NCBI RefSeq assembly: GCF_003952665.1
Contig: NZ_CP017946.1
Coordinates: 1,860,001 to 1,924,000 of the forward strand
Length of the DNA stretch: 64,000 bases
Direction: 5' to 3'
Source of the DNA: Bosea sp. Tri-49
GTDB taxonomy: Bacteria > Pseudomonadota > Alphaproteobacteria > Rhizobiales > Beijerinckiaceae
The notes beneath the pieces are model-generated. The model ran no database searches. It saw only the letters and a list, made by a program, of their open reading frames with translations, and was not told the origin of the DNA. Of the stretch, positions 53,509-62,601 are shown one piece after another (position 1 is the first letter of the stretch; every line of letters begins with the position of its first letter). The position numbers and the translations under genes are program-made.

Positions 53509-55005
53509 ATGACGATCGTGCCAAGGCAACCCGACATGCACCTCGCCTTCCTTGAAGGCGGACCGAAGAAACTGCTGATCGATGGACGCTGGGTCGATGC
53601 CGCCTCCGGCAAGACCTTCGAGACCCTCGACCCATCGACCGGCCAGGTACTGGCGCGCGTCGCCGAGGGCGATCGGCAGGACATCGATGCGGCGGTCGCG
53701 GCGGCGCGGCGCGCCTTCGACGGCCCCTGGCGCAAGTTCAAGCCCTATGACCGCCAGCAGGTCATCCTCAAGCTCGCCGACCTCGTCGACAAGCATTTCG
53801 ACGAGCTCTCGCTGATCGACACGCTCGACATGGGCGCCCCGATCAGCCGCACGCGCGCCTCGCGCCGGCGCCTGCTCGGCCTGCTGCGCTATTATGCCGG
53901 CATGGCAACGGCGTTGCATGGCGAGACCGTCGACAACTCCATGCCTGGCGAGTTCGTCACCTATACGCTGAAGGAGCCGGTCGGCGTCGTCGGCGCGATC
54001 ACGCCGTGGAACGGCCCGCTGGTCTCCTGGATCTGGAAGATCGGCCCGGTCCTCGCCACCGGCTGCACCACCGTGCTGAAGCCGGCTGAAGAGTCGCCGC
54101 TCTCGGCCCTGCGCATGGGCGAGCTCCTGCTCGAAGCCGGCCTGCCCGATGGCGTCGTCAACATCGTCACCGGCTTCGGCGAGACTGCGGGGGCGGCGCT
54201 CGCCGGCCATCCCGACGTCGACAAGATCGCCTTCACCGGCTCCTTCGAGACCGGGCAGAAGATCGTCCAGGCCTCGGTCGGCAACCTCAAGCGCGTGACG
54301 CTTGAGCTCGGCGGCAAGTCGCCCGATATCGTCTTCGCCGATGTCGATCTCGACCTCGCCGTGCCCGGCGCCGCCATGGGCTGCTTCGGCAATTCCGGCC
54401 AGGTCTGCAGCGCCGGCACCCGCCTCTTCGTCGAGGACAAGATCTATGACGAGTTCATGGAGCGCGTCGCCGCCTTCAGCCGGACACTGAAGGTCGGCAA
54501 CAGCCTCGACCCCGAGGTCCAGATCGGGCCGTTAGTCTCCGAACAGCAGCTCAGCCGCGTTTCCAGCTATCTCGACATCGGCCAGCAGGAGGGCGCCAAG
54601 CTGCTTTCCGGCGGGCGCCGGCTGACCGAGGACGAGCTCGCCAGCGGCTATTTCATCCCGCCGACCGTCTTCGCCGGCGTCCGCGACGAGATGCGGATCG
54701 CGCAGGAGGAGATCTTCGGGCCGGTGGTGTCGAGCCTGCCCTTCAGCGATCTGGAGGAAGTCGCACGGCGCGCCAACAATACCATGTACGGGCTCGGCAG
54801 CGGTGTCTGGACCAATGACGTGCGCAAGGCCCACTATCTCGCCAAGGCGATCCGCGCCGGCTCGGTCTGGATCAACTGCTACCAGATGATGGATCCGGCG
54901 ATGCCCTTCGGCGGCTACAAGCGCAGCGGCTACGGCCGCGAATCCGGCATGCAGCAGTTCAACGACTATCTGAACGTGAAGTCGGTCTGGCTGCGGACCG
55001 CCTGA
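53509..55005 (+). CDS. Aldehyde dehydrogenase family protein
   Basis: 498-aa NAD(P)-dependent dehydrogenase with Asn168 (TPWNGP), catalytic Glu267 (LELGGKSP) and nucleophile Cys300 (GQVCSAGTR). It oxidises an aldehyde to the acid. It is 81 bp downstream of the permease and overlaps the flavin reductase start by one base (TGATG), so it belongs to the same likely operon. The substrate is unknown. Confidence 0.92.
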   Translation: MTIVPRQPDMHLAFLEGGPKKLLIDGRWVDAASGKTFETLDPSTGQVLARVAEGDRQDIDAAVAAARRAFDGPWRKFKPYDRQQVILKLADLVDKHFDELSLIDTLDMGAPISRTRASRRRLLGLLRYYAGMATALHGETVDNSMPGEFVTYTLKEPVGVVGAITPWNGPLVSWIWKIGPVLATGCTTVLKPAEESPLSALRMGELLLEAGLPDGVVNIVTGFGETAGAALAGHPDVDKIAFTGSFETGQKIVQASVGNLKRVTLELGGKSPDIVFADVDLDLAVPGAAMGCFGNSGQVCSAGTRLFVEDKIYDEFMERVAAFSRTLKVGNSLDPEVQIGPLVSEQQLSRVSSYLDIGQQEGAKLLSGGRRLTEDELASGYFIPPTVFAGVRDEMRIAQEEIFGPVVSSLPFSDLEEVARRANNTMYGLGSGVWTNDVRKAHYLAKAIRAGSVWINCYQMMDPAMPFGGYKRSGYGRESGMQQFNDYLNVKSVWLRTA

Positions 55006-56123
55006 TGCCGAGCAAGCTGTTCTCGCCGATCACGCTCGCGGGGGTCACCTTCCCTAACCGCGTGGTCATCTCGCCGATGTGCCAGTACAGCGCGCCCGAT
55101 GGCGCCGCTTCCGACTGGCACATGGCCCATCTCGGGCAGTTCGCCATGTCTCGCGCCGGTCTCCTCCTGCTGGAGGCGACGGCGGTCGAGCCGGCCGGGC
55201 GGATCTCGCCGCTCTGTCTTGCGCTCTATACCGACGCGCAGGAGGCGGCGCTCGCCCGGGTGGTGACGATGCTGCGCTATGCCGGCGGCGACATGCCGCT
55301 CGGCATCCAGCTCGGCCATGCCGGCCGCAAGGGCTCCTGTCACATGCCCTGGGATGGCGGGCACGGCCTCAAGCCCGAGGAAGGCGGCTGGCCGATCTTC
55401 GGCCCGAGCGCCCTGCCCTATGACGACAAGCGCGCCGTGCCGGAAGCGCTCGACGAAGCTGGCATGGAGCGCATCGCCGCGGCCTTCGTCGATGCGGCCG
55501 GGCGGGCCGACCGCATCGGTTTCGACGTGGTCGAATACCACTGCGCCCATGGCTACCTCCTCCACTCCTTCCTGTCGGCGCAGAGCAACCGGCGGCAGGA
55601 CGGCTATGGCGGCTCGCTCGATAACCGAATGCGCTTCCCGCTCGCGGTGGCGCGGCGGCTGCGCGAGGCCTGGCCGGCGCGGAAGGCGCTGGGCGCAAGA
55701 CTCGACGCCGAAGATGCGACCTATGCGGCCTCGCTCGCCGACACGATCGCCTATGCGCGCGAGCTCAAGGCGATCGGCTTCGACTATGTCTGCCTGTCGC
55801 GCGGCAGCCTCTCCGGCGAGCAGAAGATCATCTCCTGGCCGGGCTATCTGCTGCCGCTGGCCGCAGCTTTGCGCCAGGCGACAGGGATGGTCACCCAGGC
55901 CGTCGGGCTGATCGTCGATCCGTGCATGGCGGAGGAAGCAGTCGCATCGGGGCAGGTCGACATGGTCGCGCTGGCGCGCGGCTTCCTCGACGACCCGCGC
56001 TGGGTCTGGCACGCGGCCGAGACGCTCGGCGCCGAGCTTGCCTATCCGCCGCAATACCGGGGTGCCGATCCCTCGCTCTGGAAGGGCGCGACTTTGCGCC
56101 CGCGAGCCCATGCCGCCGGCTGA
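55005..56123 (+). CDS. NADH:flavin oxidoreductase (old yellow enzyme, YqjM type)
   Basis: 372-aa FMN TIM-barrel. The thermophilic-like/YqjM class is shown by ISPMCQYSA (Cys and Tyr near the flavin), QLGHAGRKG, the substrate-binding His pair in EYHCAHGYLLHSFLS and the SNRRQDGYGGSLDNRMRF motif; C-terminal Arg-containing MVALARGFLDDPRW. It reduces activated C=C bonds with NAD(P)H. Coupled to the aldehyde dehydrogenase by a TGATG overlap. Confidence 0.92.
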   Translation: MPSKLFSPITLAGVTFPNRVVISPMCQYSAPDGAASDWHMAHLGQFAMSRAGLLLLEATAVEPAGRISPLCLALYTDAQEAALARVVTMLRYAGGDMPLGIQLGHAGRKGSCHMPWDGGHGLKPEEGGWPIFGPSALPYDDKRAVPEALDEAGMERIAAAFVDAAGRADRIGFDVVEYHCAHGYLLHSFLSAQSNRRQDGYGGSLDNRMRFPLAVARRLREAWPARKALGARLDAEDATYAASLADTIAYARELKAIGFDYVCLSRGSLSGEQKIISWPGYLLPLAAALRQATGMVTQAVGLIVDPCMAEEAVASGQVDMVALARGFLDDPRWVWHAAETLGAELAYPPQYRGADPSLWKGATLRPRAHAAG

Positions 56124-56164
56124 GACCGGCGGCGACCTCACACTCACCCGTTGCGGAGACCGAC

Positions 56165-56593
56165 ATGATCCCTGAGGCCCTGATCTCGACCTGGCGGCTG
56201 AAATCGCACCGGCAGGAGCTGCCGGAGACCGGCGAGGTGCTCTATCCACGCGGCGACAATCCGCAGGGGCTGCTGACCTACACCGGCGACCGCCGCTTCT
56301 CGATCATCAACGCGCCGGAGGAACGGGCGCCGCCCAAGGGTCTCGGCCCGACCGACGAGGAGGCGCTCGGCCTGTTCAAGGGTCTCACCGCCTATGCCGG
56401 CCATTATTCGGTCTCCGGCGAGACCGTGACGCATCATGTCGAGGTCTCCTGGAACGAGGCCTGGTCCGGCACCGACCAGGTCCGCCGCTTCAAGCTCGAA
56501 GGCGACACCCTGACCATCATCGCCGGCCCCTCGCACAGCCCCTGGGACGGCCGGCTGACGATCTCAACGCTGATCTGGGATCGCGTGCGCTGA
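56165..56593 (+). CDS. Lipocalin-like domain protein
   Basis: 142-aa protein, MIPEALISTWRLKSHRQELP at the N-terminus, then QGLLTYTGDRRFSIINAPE, HHVEVSWNEAWSGTDQVRRF and TISTLIWDRVR. This is the small beta-barrel lipocalin-like family common beside oxidoreductase genes. It has no signal peptide and may bind a hydrophobic small molecule in the cytoplasm. 41 bp downstream of the flavin reductase. Confidence 0.75.
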   Translation: MIPEALISTWRLKSHRQELPETGEVLYPRGDNPQGLLTYTGDRRFSIINAPEERAPPKGLGPTDEEALGLFKGLTAYAGHYSVSGETVTHHVEVSWNEAWSGTDQVRRFKLEGDTLTIIAGPSHSPWDGRLTISTLIWDRVR

Positions 56594-56727
56594 TCCCGCG
56601 CTGAGCGGACCGACACATCACTGAACCACGCCCCGGCGGATCCGATGCTCCGCCAGGGCGATCGATCGCTGCTGCGCGTGAGCGGCGGCGCATGCATCGG
56701 CTTTCGCAAAACGACAGGAGACGAGCG

Positions 56728-57129
56728 ATGACCTCAGCCAACCTTCGTCACAACCCCGACGCCGTCGCGCCGCCAACGCAGAACCTCTACGCGCATGGCG
56801 TCGAGGTCCCGACCAACAGCCGCCAGCTTTATGTCGCCGGCCAGGTCGGCGTGCGCCGCGACGGCTCGCTACCAGCGACGCTGGAGGAGCAGGTCGAACA
56901 GCTGATGGCGAATTTCGAGGCGATCCTCGCCTCCGCCGGCATGAGCTTTGCCGATGTCGTGAAGATCACCGCCTACTGCCTGAAGCCGGCCGACATCATC
57001 ACCTACGCCAATATCCGCAACCGCTATTTCAATGGCAATCCGCCCGCCACGACCGCAGTCGTGGTCGCCGGGCTTGCTCTGTCGGAGTGGCTGGTCGAAG
57101 CCGATCTCACTGCAGCCAAGCGCGATTGA
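56728..57129 (+). CDS. RidA/YjgF-family protein lacking the usual arginine
   Basis: 133-aa protein: QLYVAGQVGVRRDGSLPATLEEQVEQLMANFEAIL, and the C-terminal PPATTAVVVAGLA. RidA enamine deaminases need an arginine in the PARSAVEVARLP-type motif; here that position is Thr, so it is probably not a RidA-type deaminase but a Rid-family protein of other function. AGGAG precedes the ATG. Last gene of the ABC-ALDH-reductase group. Confidence 0.82.
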   Translation: MTSANLRHNPDAVAPPTQNLYAHGVEVPTNSRQLYVAGQVGVRRDGSLPATLEEQVEQLMANFEAILASAGMSFADVVKITAYCLKPADIITYANIRNRYFNGNPPATTAVVVAGLALSEWLVEADLTAAKRD

Positions 57130-57170
57130 TCCGGTAGCCGGTGGCGGAGCAGCCCCAGGCTGCTTCGCCA

Positions 57171-58130
57171 TCAAGCGTGGACGGGCTCGCGCAAGGGATA
57201 GTGGCAGGCGACGAGGCGCTCGCTGCCGATGAGCTCCGGCACGGCTTCGCGGCAGGCAGCGCTCGCCCGAACGCAGCGCGGATTGAAGGCGCAGCCGGCC
57301 GGCGGCGCCAGCGGGCTCGGGAACTCGCCCTTGAGACGAAGCTCCGGCAAGCCACGGCCGGGCTCGGGCGGCAGGATCGCCTGCATCAGCTCGCGCGTAT
57401 AGGGGTGGCGCGGCTCGGCGAAGACCGCCTCGGTCGGCCCGGCCTCGACGACCTTGCCGAGATACATCACCGCGACCCGGTCGGCGAGATGGCCGACCAC
57501 GGCGAGGTTATGGCTGATCAGCACGATGGTCAGCCGGAAGCTGCGGTGCAGGCGGGCGAGCAGGTTGAGAATCTGCGACTGGACGGAGACATCGAGCGCC
57601 GAGGTTGGCTCGTCGCAGATCAGGATCTTGGGCTCGCCGATCAAAGCGCGGGCGATGGCGACGCGCTGGCGCTGCCCACCCGAGAGCTGGCTCGGATAGG
57701 CGCCGGCGAGATAACGCGCCAGCCCCACCGCATCCATGATCTCGTGCACAGCTGCGAGGCGCGAGCGACCATTGCCGACGCCGCGCACTTCGAGCGGCGC
57801 CGCGATCGCGCTTGCCACCGTCATGCGCGGATTGAGCGAGGAATACGGGTCCTGGAAGATCGGCTGGATCAGCCTGGCGCGCTCGACCCGGCCATAGGCG
57901 CCGATCGGCTTGCCGCCGACTGTGATGCTGCCCGAGCTCGGCTCCTCGATGCCAAGCAGCAGCCGGGCGAGCGTGCTCTTGCCGCAGCCGGACTCGCCGA
58001 CGATGGCGAGGATCTCGCCCTCCTCGACCGCGAGGTCGATGCCGCGCACCGCCTGCAGCACCCGCCCGCGGCGCAGGCCGGCGCTGACCTGATAGTTGCG
58101 CGTCGCGCCGGTGATTTCGAGCAGGCTCAT
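57171..58130 (-). CDS. dppF: Oligopeptide/dipeptide ABC transporter ATPase DppF/OppF
   Basis: 319-aa ATPase: Walker A GESGCGKST, Q-loop region FQDPYSSLNPRMTV, ABC signature LSGGQRQRVAIARAL, Walker B LICDEPTSALD, and the C-terminal oligopeptide-family domain with cysteines (CAFNPRCVRASAAC). The start at 58130 gives the family-length protein. Last gene of the dpp-type operon, 7 bp after dppD. Confidence 0.93.
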   Translation of the reverse strand: MSLLEITGATRNYQVSAGLRRGRVLQAVRGIDLAVEEGEILAIVGESGCGKSTLARLLLGIEEPSSGSITVGGKPIGAYGRVERARLIQPIFQDPYSSLNPRMTVASAIAAPLEVRGVGNGRSRLAAVHEIMDAVGLARYLAGAYPSQLSGGQRQRVAIARALIGEPKILICDEPTSALDVSVQSQILNLLARLHRSFRLTIVLISHNLAVVGHLADRVAVMYLGKVVEAGPTEAVFAEPRHPYTRELMQAILPPEPGRGLPELRLKGEFPSPLAPPAGCAFNPRCVRASAACREAVPELIGSERLVACHYPLREPVHA

Positions 58131-58137
58131 CTTGTCC

Positions 58138-59157
58138 TCATGCGATAGCCGTCGCAGCGGCGAGCGGCACGGCCGGTTGGCGCAGCGCCTCGATCGGCAA
58201 TAGGCAGCGCAACTGGCGCCCGCCGGTACCGCTGCGCAGGGGAACGGGCGCCGCGGCGCAGGCCTCATGCCGGAATTCGCAGCGATCGAGGAAGCCGCAG
58301 GCCGTCAGCGGCGCGATCGGGCGCGGGACGAGGCCCGGGATGTAGCCCAGCGGCTGGCCGCGGCGGGTGCGCCCCGGCACCGGGATCGAGCGCATCAGCC
58401 CGGCCGTATAGGGATGACGCGGGCTGCCAAGCACCTCGTCGGTGGTGCCGCTCTCGACCACCTCGCCGCCATACATGACGACCACCCGGTCGGCGAGACC
58501 GGCGACGACACCGATATCGTGCGTGACCAGGATCAGCCCGACGCCGGTCTCTTTTTGTATTTCGGCGAGAAGACGCAGGATCTGCGCCTGGATGGTGACG
58601 TCGAGCGCGGTCGTCGGCTCGTCGGCGATGATCAGCTCGGGCTCGCACAGCAGTGCGGTTGCGATCATCATGCGCTGGCGCAAGCCACCCGAGAGCTGGT
58701 GCGGAAACTGATCGAGCCGGTCCTCCGGTGCGGGAACGCCGACCCGCCGCAGCAGGGCGACGATCCGCTCTCGCGCCTCGGCCCGGGAGACCCGGCGATG
58801 CTGGCGCAGGATCTCGGCCATCTGGTCGCCCATGCGATAACAGGGGTCGAAGGCCGTCATCGGGTCCTGGAAGATCATCGCGATGCGCTTGCCGCGGATC
58901 GCCTGCCAGCGCCGCCGGTCGAGCCCAAGCAGGGACTCGCCCTGGAAAGCGAGGCGCTCGGCCGACAGCCGCGCGTTCTGCGGCTGCAAACCCATCACTG
59001 CGAGCGAGGTCAGGCTCTTGCCGCAGCCGGATTCACCGACGATGGCGACGGTCTCGCCGCGTTCGACGATGAGATCGACGCTGCGGATCGGGCGCAGCAG
59101 ACCATCATTGACCGGGATTTCCAGGCTGAGATTGCGGATTTCGAGCAGGGGCGCCAT
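58138..59157 (-). CDS. dppD: Oligopeptide/dipeptide ABC transporter ATPase DppD/OppD
   Basis: 339-aa ATPase: Walker A GESGCGKSL, FQDPMTAFDPCYRMG, signature LSGGLRQRMMIATAL, Walker B IIADEPTTALD, H-loop VTHDIG and the family C-terminal domain CGFLDRCEF. It starts 3 bp after the dppC stop. Energises the transporter with DppF as heterodimer. Confidence 0.93.
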   Translation of the reverse strand: MAPLLEIRNLSLEIPVNDGLLRPIRSVDLIVERGETVAIVGESGCGKSLTSLAVMGLQPQNARLSAERLAFQGESLLGLDRRRWQAIRGKRIAMIFQDPMTAFDPCYRMGDQMAEILRQHRRVSRAEARERIVALLRRVGVPAPEDRLDQFPHQLSGGLRQRMMIATALLCEPELIIADEPTTALDVTIQAQILRLLAEIQKETGVGLILVTHDIGVVAGLADRVVVMYGGEVVESGTTDEVLGSPRHPYTAGLMRSIPVPGRTRRGQPLGYIPGLVPRPIAPLTACGFLDRCEFRHEACAAAPVPLRSGTGGRQLRCLLPIEALRQPAVPLAAATAIA

Positions 59158-59160
59158 GGC

Positions 59161-60087
59161 TCAGGCCCTCCCCTCGGGCGAGAGGACGTCGCGCAGCGCA
59201 TCGCCCAGGACGTTGATCGCCAGGATCAGCAGGATGAGCGCCGTGCCCGGAATGGCGATCAGCCAGGGCCGGAACAGGAACTGGCTCTTCGCCTCGGAAA
59301 TCATCAGACCCCAGGAGGTGAGTGGCGGCTGGATGCCGAGCCCGAGGAAGGTCAGCGTCGCCTCCATCAGGATGGCGCGAGCGAGTTCCAGTGTGCCGAC
59401 GACGATCAGCGCGCTGGTGATGTTCGGCAGGATCTCGCGCAGCAGGATGCGCGGCGTCGAGCTGCCGATGGCGCGGGCGGCGGTGACGAATTCGCGGCCG
59501 ACCAGCTGCTGCGTCGCGGTCCGCGTCACGATCACCAGCCGGTCCCAGAGCAGGCCGCCGATCACAAGCACCAGCAAGGGCAGCGATTGGCCGAGCACCG
59601 CAACAGCGACGAGCGCGACGAGCACGACTGGCAGGGTCAGGCGGACGGTCAGCAGGAAGTTGACGAAGAGATCGACGCGCCCACCCCAGTACCCTGCCGC
59701 GACGCCGAGGACCGTACCGATCAGCCCGGAGATCAGCACCGTGGCGAAGCCGACGAACAGCGAGATGCGGGCGCCATAGAGCAGCAGCGCGAGATAGTCG
59801 CGGCCGAGATGGTCGGTGCCGAGCGGATGCTGCCAGCTGCCGGCGCTGTTCCAGACCGGCGCCGCCAGACGACGCGCCAGATCCTGCGTGCCGGGATCAT
59901 AGGGCGTCAGCAGGGGCGCGGCGATCGCCGCGAGGACGAAGACGGCGAGCGCGCCCCCACCGAACCAGAAGCCGGGATGCCGGGCCATACGCCGCAACGC
60001 GATCTGGCCGGGCGTCGGCATCGGCTTTGCCGAAGGTGTCGCGGATACCGGCGCCGATGCGCCGTCGATGAGGCTGGTATCGGCCAT
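59161..60087 (-). CDS. dppC: Oligopeptide/dipeptide ABC transporter permease DppC/OppC
   Basis: 308-aa permease with five to six predicted helices, the N-terminal HPLGTDHLGRDYLALLLYGAR signature and EAA loop EFVTAARAIGSSTPRILLREILPN. The ATG at 60087 overlaps the true end of dppB by ATGA, as in intact dpp operons. The frameshift in dppB leaves a frame that reads through into dppC, giving an apparent 612-aa ORF; the real gene begins here. Confidence 0.92.
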   Translation of the reverse strand: MADTSLIDGASAPVSATPSAKPMPTPGQIALRRMARHPGFWFGGGALAVFVLAAIAAPLLTPYDPGTQDLARRLAAPVWNSAGSWQHPLGTDHLGRDYLALLLYGARISLFVGFATVLISGLIGTVLGVAAGYWGGRVDLFVNFLLTVRLTLPVVLVALVAVAVLGQSLPLLVLVIGGLLWDRLVIVTRTATQQLVGREFVTAARAIGSSTPRILLREILPNITSALIVVGTLELARAILMEATLTFLGLGIQPPLTSWGLMISEAKSQFLFRPWLIAIPGTALILLILAINVLGDALRDVLSPEGRA

Positions 60088-60999
60088 CAGCTCGTCCGGA
60101 TCCGGGGGTCGAGGGCGGCGTTCAGGAGATCGGCCGCGAGCGTCAGCACCGCATAGGTCGCGGCGATCACGAGCAGGATCGCCTGGATGACCTCGACGTC
60201 GTAGCGGCGGATCGAGAGCCAGGCGAGGTTGCCGAGCCCGTTCATCGAGAACACTGCCTCGACCACGACCGAGCCGCCGAGCATGTAGCCAAACTGCACG
60301 GTCGCGACCGCCACCACCGGAATGATCGCGTGGCGCAGGCCATGGCGCAGCACGACCCGCCAGGGGCTGAGCCCATAGGCACGCGCGGTGCGGACATGGT
60401 CGGAGCACGTCCATCATGCCCGAGCGGGTCAGGCGCATGATCGCCGGCGCCGCGTAATAGCCGAGCGCCACCGCCGGCAGGATGTAGTGCTGCCATGTCG
60501 CCGTGCCGGAGACCGGCAGCCAGCGCAGCATGACGCCGAAGCCGTAGATCAGGGCGAGCGAGGACAGGAAGGACGGCATTGCCTGCCCGGCCACAGCCAG
60601 GACCAGCGCGATCCGGTCTATGATCGTGTTGGGCCAGAGCGCGGCGATCACGCCGAGCGGCACCGCGACGAGCAGCGCGAAGGCGAGCGCCAGCACGCCG
60701 AGCGTCGCGGTGATCGGGATATGCCGCGCCAGGACCGGCCCGACATCCTCCTTGAGATAGGTCGAGCGGCCGAAATCGCCGCTGACGAAGCGGCCGACCC
60801 AATTCAGATACTGCTCGTGGAAAGGCCGGTCATAGCCGTAAGCCTTGCGGATTTCGGCGATCTGCTCCGGCGAGGCGCGCTCGCCCGCCATCGCCACCGC
60901 CGGGTCGCCGGAGAGATGGACGAGCGAGAAAGAGATGATCGAGACGACGATCAGGACGAGGACGGTGACCAGCAACCGCTTCAGGACGAAGGAACCCAT
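60087..60999 (-). pseudogene. dppB: Oligopeptide/dipeptide ABC transporter permease DppB/OppB, frameshifted
   Basis: Residues 1-198 are a normal DppB (LLVTVLVLIVVSIISFSLVHL, GDPAVAMAG, LPVSGTATWQHYILPAVALG, RLTRSGMMDVLR). The frame then shifts near 60399-60407. The missing C-terminal part follows in another frame: DHVRTARAYGLSPWRVVLRH, GYMLGGSVVVEAVFSMNGLG to the final RIRTS, ending in the ATGA overlap with dppC. Restoring the frame gives a full-length protein of about 305 residues. Deletion of one CTCCG unit from a CTCCGCTCCG tandem would explain the break. Either a genuine recent inactivation or a sequencing/assembly error. Confidence 0.85.
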
Positions 61000-61056
61000 T
61001 CCGCACTCCGTGCGGCGAGGCGACCGGCCGGAGCCAGCCGCCCAGCCCGATGCCAG

Positions 61057-62601
61057 CTACTTCCAGCGCGCCAGATAAAAATGGGCGAGCTCGTCCGGGG
61101 TCACCGGATAGTCGAGGTCTTTGGTGTAGGCGTAGGCCCGGCCATAAGCGAAGAGCGGCACGCCATACGCCTGGGCATTGATCCGCTCCAGGGCTTTGGC
61201 GTAGAGGCCACGGCGCTGCGCCGGGTCCATGGTGCTGTCGGCCTTGTCGAGCAGGTCCCTGACCTCGGCGTCGCGGGCATAATCGTCGGCGCCGAACTTG
61301 AAATAGAGGCTGACCGAGGCGGAGGCGTCCTGCATGCCCTGCGAGCCCCAGGTCAGATGCGCGAGCTCGGCCTTGCCGCCGATGATCAATGGCCGCAGCG
61401 CGACGTTCTGGATGAAGCGGAAATCGGGCTCGATGCCGACGGCGCGCAGATAGGCGAGCACCGCTTCCGAATAGGATTTATCGCGATAGGCGTAGAAGGG
61501 AAGCTTGAGCCCCTTGGCATAGCCGGCCTCGGCCAGCAGCGCCTTGGCCTTGGCCGGATCATAGGCGTGCTGGGTGACGTCGGCGGTGCAGCCGATCTGC
61601 GTCGGGTAGCACATCGATTTCAGCACCTCCGCCGAATTGCCAACGAGCTTGGCGATCGCCTCCCGGTCGATGGCGTGGAAGATTGCCTGGCGGACCCGGA
61701 CGTCCTTGAGCGGGGTATCGCCGGAGCGGCCGGCGGCGTCGAACAGCAGGAAGGACATCCGCGTGGTCGGCGCAGCCTTGACGGTCACGCCCATGGAAGA
61801 GAGCTGCGGCACGTTCTCGGGCGGCACGCCCCAGATCCAGTCGACCGTGCCGGCGAGGAGTTCTGCGAGCTGCGCCTCGTTGTCGGCGATGGTGCGGTAG
61901 ACGATCTTGCCGATCTTCGGCTGCCCTTTCGGGCTTTCCTTGAAGTAGTCGGGGTTCTTCACGAAGGTAGCGGATTGGCCGGCCTTGAAGTCCTTCATGA
62001 TGTAGGGGCCGGTGCAGACCGGCCGGACCGCGCCCCAGTCGCGCCGGGTCTTGCCGCCGGCAGCGCTGACGACAGGCGCCTTGTCGTAATGGCCTGACGG
62101 ATAGATCGCGGTGTTGCCCGAGAGGAATTCGAGCGCGGCCGGCGTCGGCGCCTTGGCGACAAAGCGGACCTTGTGCGGATCGACCGCCTCGACCGACTTG
62201 ATCCAGTCGATCGCGAGGCGGACATTGATGCCGCTATCGGCTGGCATCACATGGCGGAAGGTCGAGACCACATCCTCGGCATCGAGTTCGGTGCCGTCAT
62301 GGAACTTGATGCCCTTGCGCAGCTCGACCTCGAGCGTAACGTCGTCGACCCAGCGATGGGAGGAAGCCAGGAGCGGCTTGTATTCGCCGCTGGCGGGATC
62401 GCGATGGAACAGGGAGTCGCAGTTGAACATGGTCGCGATGACCACTTCGCGCAGTCCCTGATAATAGATGTCGAAGGTGTCGATCTCGGTCGACGTCGCC
62501 CAGGTCAGGGTATCATCGGCCTTTCCGGCGATTGCCGGAGGGGCGAATGCCACGCAAGCCATGACACTGCCGACAAGCGCCGCCATCGAGCGTTTGAACA
62601 T
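61057..62601 (-). CDS. Oligopeptide/dipeptide ABC transporter substrate-binding protein
   Basis: 514-aa SBP family 5 protein with a signal peptide (MFKRSMAALVGSVMACVAFA, cleavage near AIAGK). Markers are ATMFNCDSLFHRDPASGEYKP, LEVELRKGIKFHDGTELDAEDV, RQAIFHAIDREAIAKLV and the C-terminal Tyr-rich tail. GGGAGG precedes the ATG. It opens the dppABCDF-type operon; the ligand could be a peptide, a nickel chelate or another small molecule. Confidence 0.93.
   Translation of the reverse strand: MFKRSMAALVGSVMACVAFAPPAIAGKADDTLTWATSTEIDTFDIYYQGLREVVIATMFNCDSLFHRDPASGEYKPLLASSHRWVDDVTLEVELRKGIKFHDGTELDAEDVVSTFRHVMPADSGINVRLAIDWIKSVEAVDPHKVRFVAKAPTPAALEFLSGNTAIYPSGHYDKAPVVSAAGGKTRRDWGAVRPVCTGPYIMKDFKAGQSATFVKNPDYFKESPKGQPKIGKIVYRTIADNEAQLAELLAGTVDWIWGVPPENVPQLSSMGVTVKAAPTTRMSFLLFDAAGRSGDTPLKDVRVRQAIFHAIDREAIAKLVGNSAEVLKSMCYPTQIGCTADVTQHAYDPAKAKALLAEAGYAKGLKLPFYAYRDKSYSEAVLAYLRAVGIEPDFRFIQNVALRPLIIGGKAELAHLTWGSQGMQDASASVSLYFKFGADDYARDAEVRDLLDKADSTMDPAQRRGLYAKALERINAQAYGVPLFAYGRAYAYTKDLDYPVTPDELAHFYLARWK

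Noticed and set aside
58267-60156. A 629-codon plus-strand frame opposite dppD and dppC, and similar long frames at 8743-10320, 27380-29122, 31022-32887, 47322-49037 and 60388-62097
   Set aside because: All are antisense to well-supported genes, with low-complexity charged composition and no recognisable domains.
59161-60999. A natural DppB-DppC fusion protein of 612 residues
   Set aside because: The sequence between residues about 199 and 304 is not permease-like, while the correct DppB C-terminus is present in another frame with a normal ATGA junction to dppC. A frameshift explains it better.
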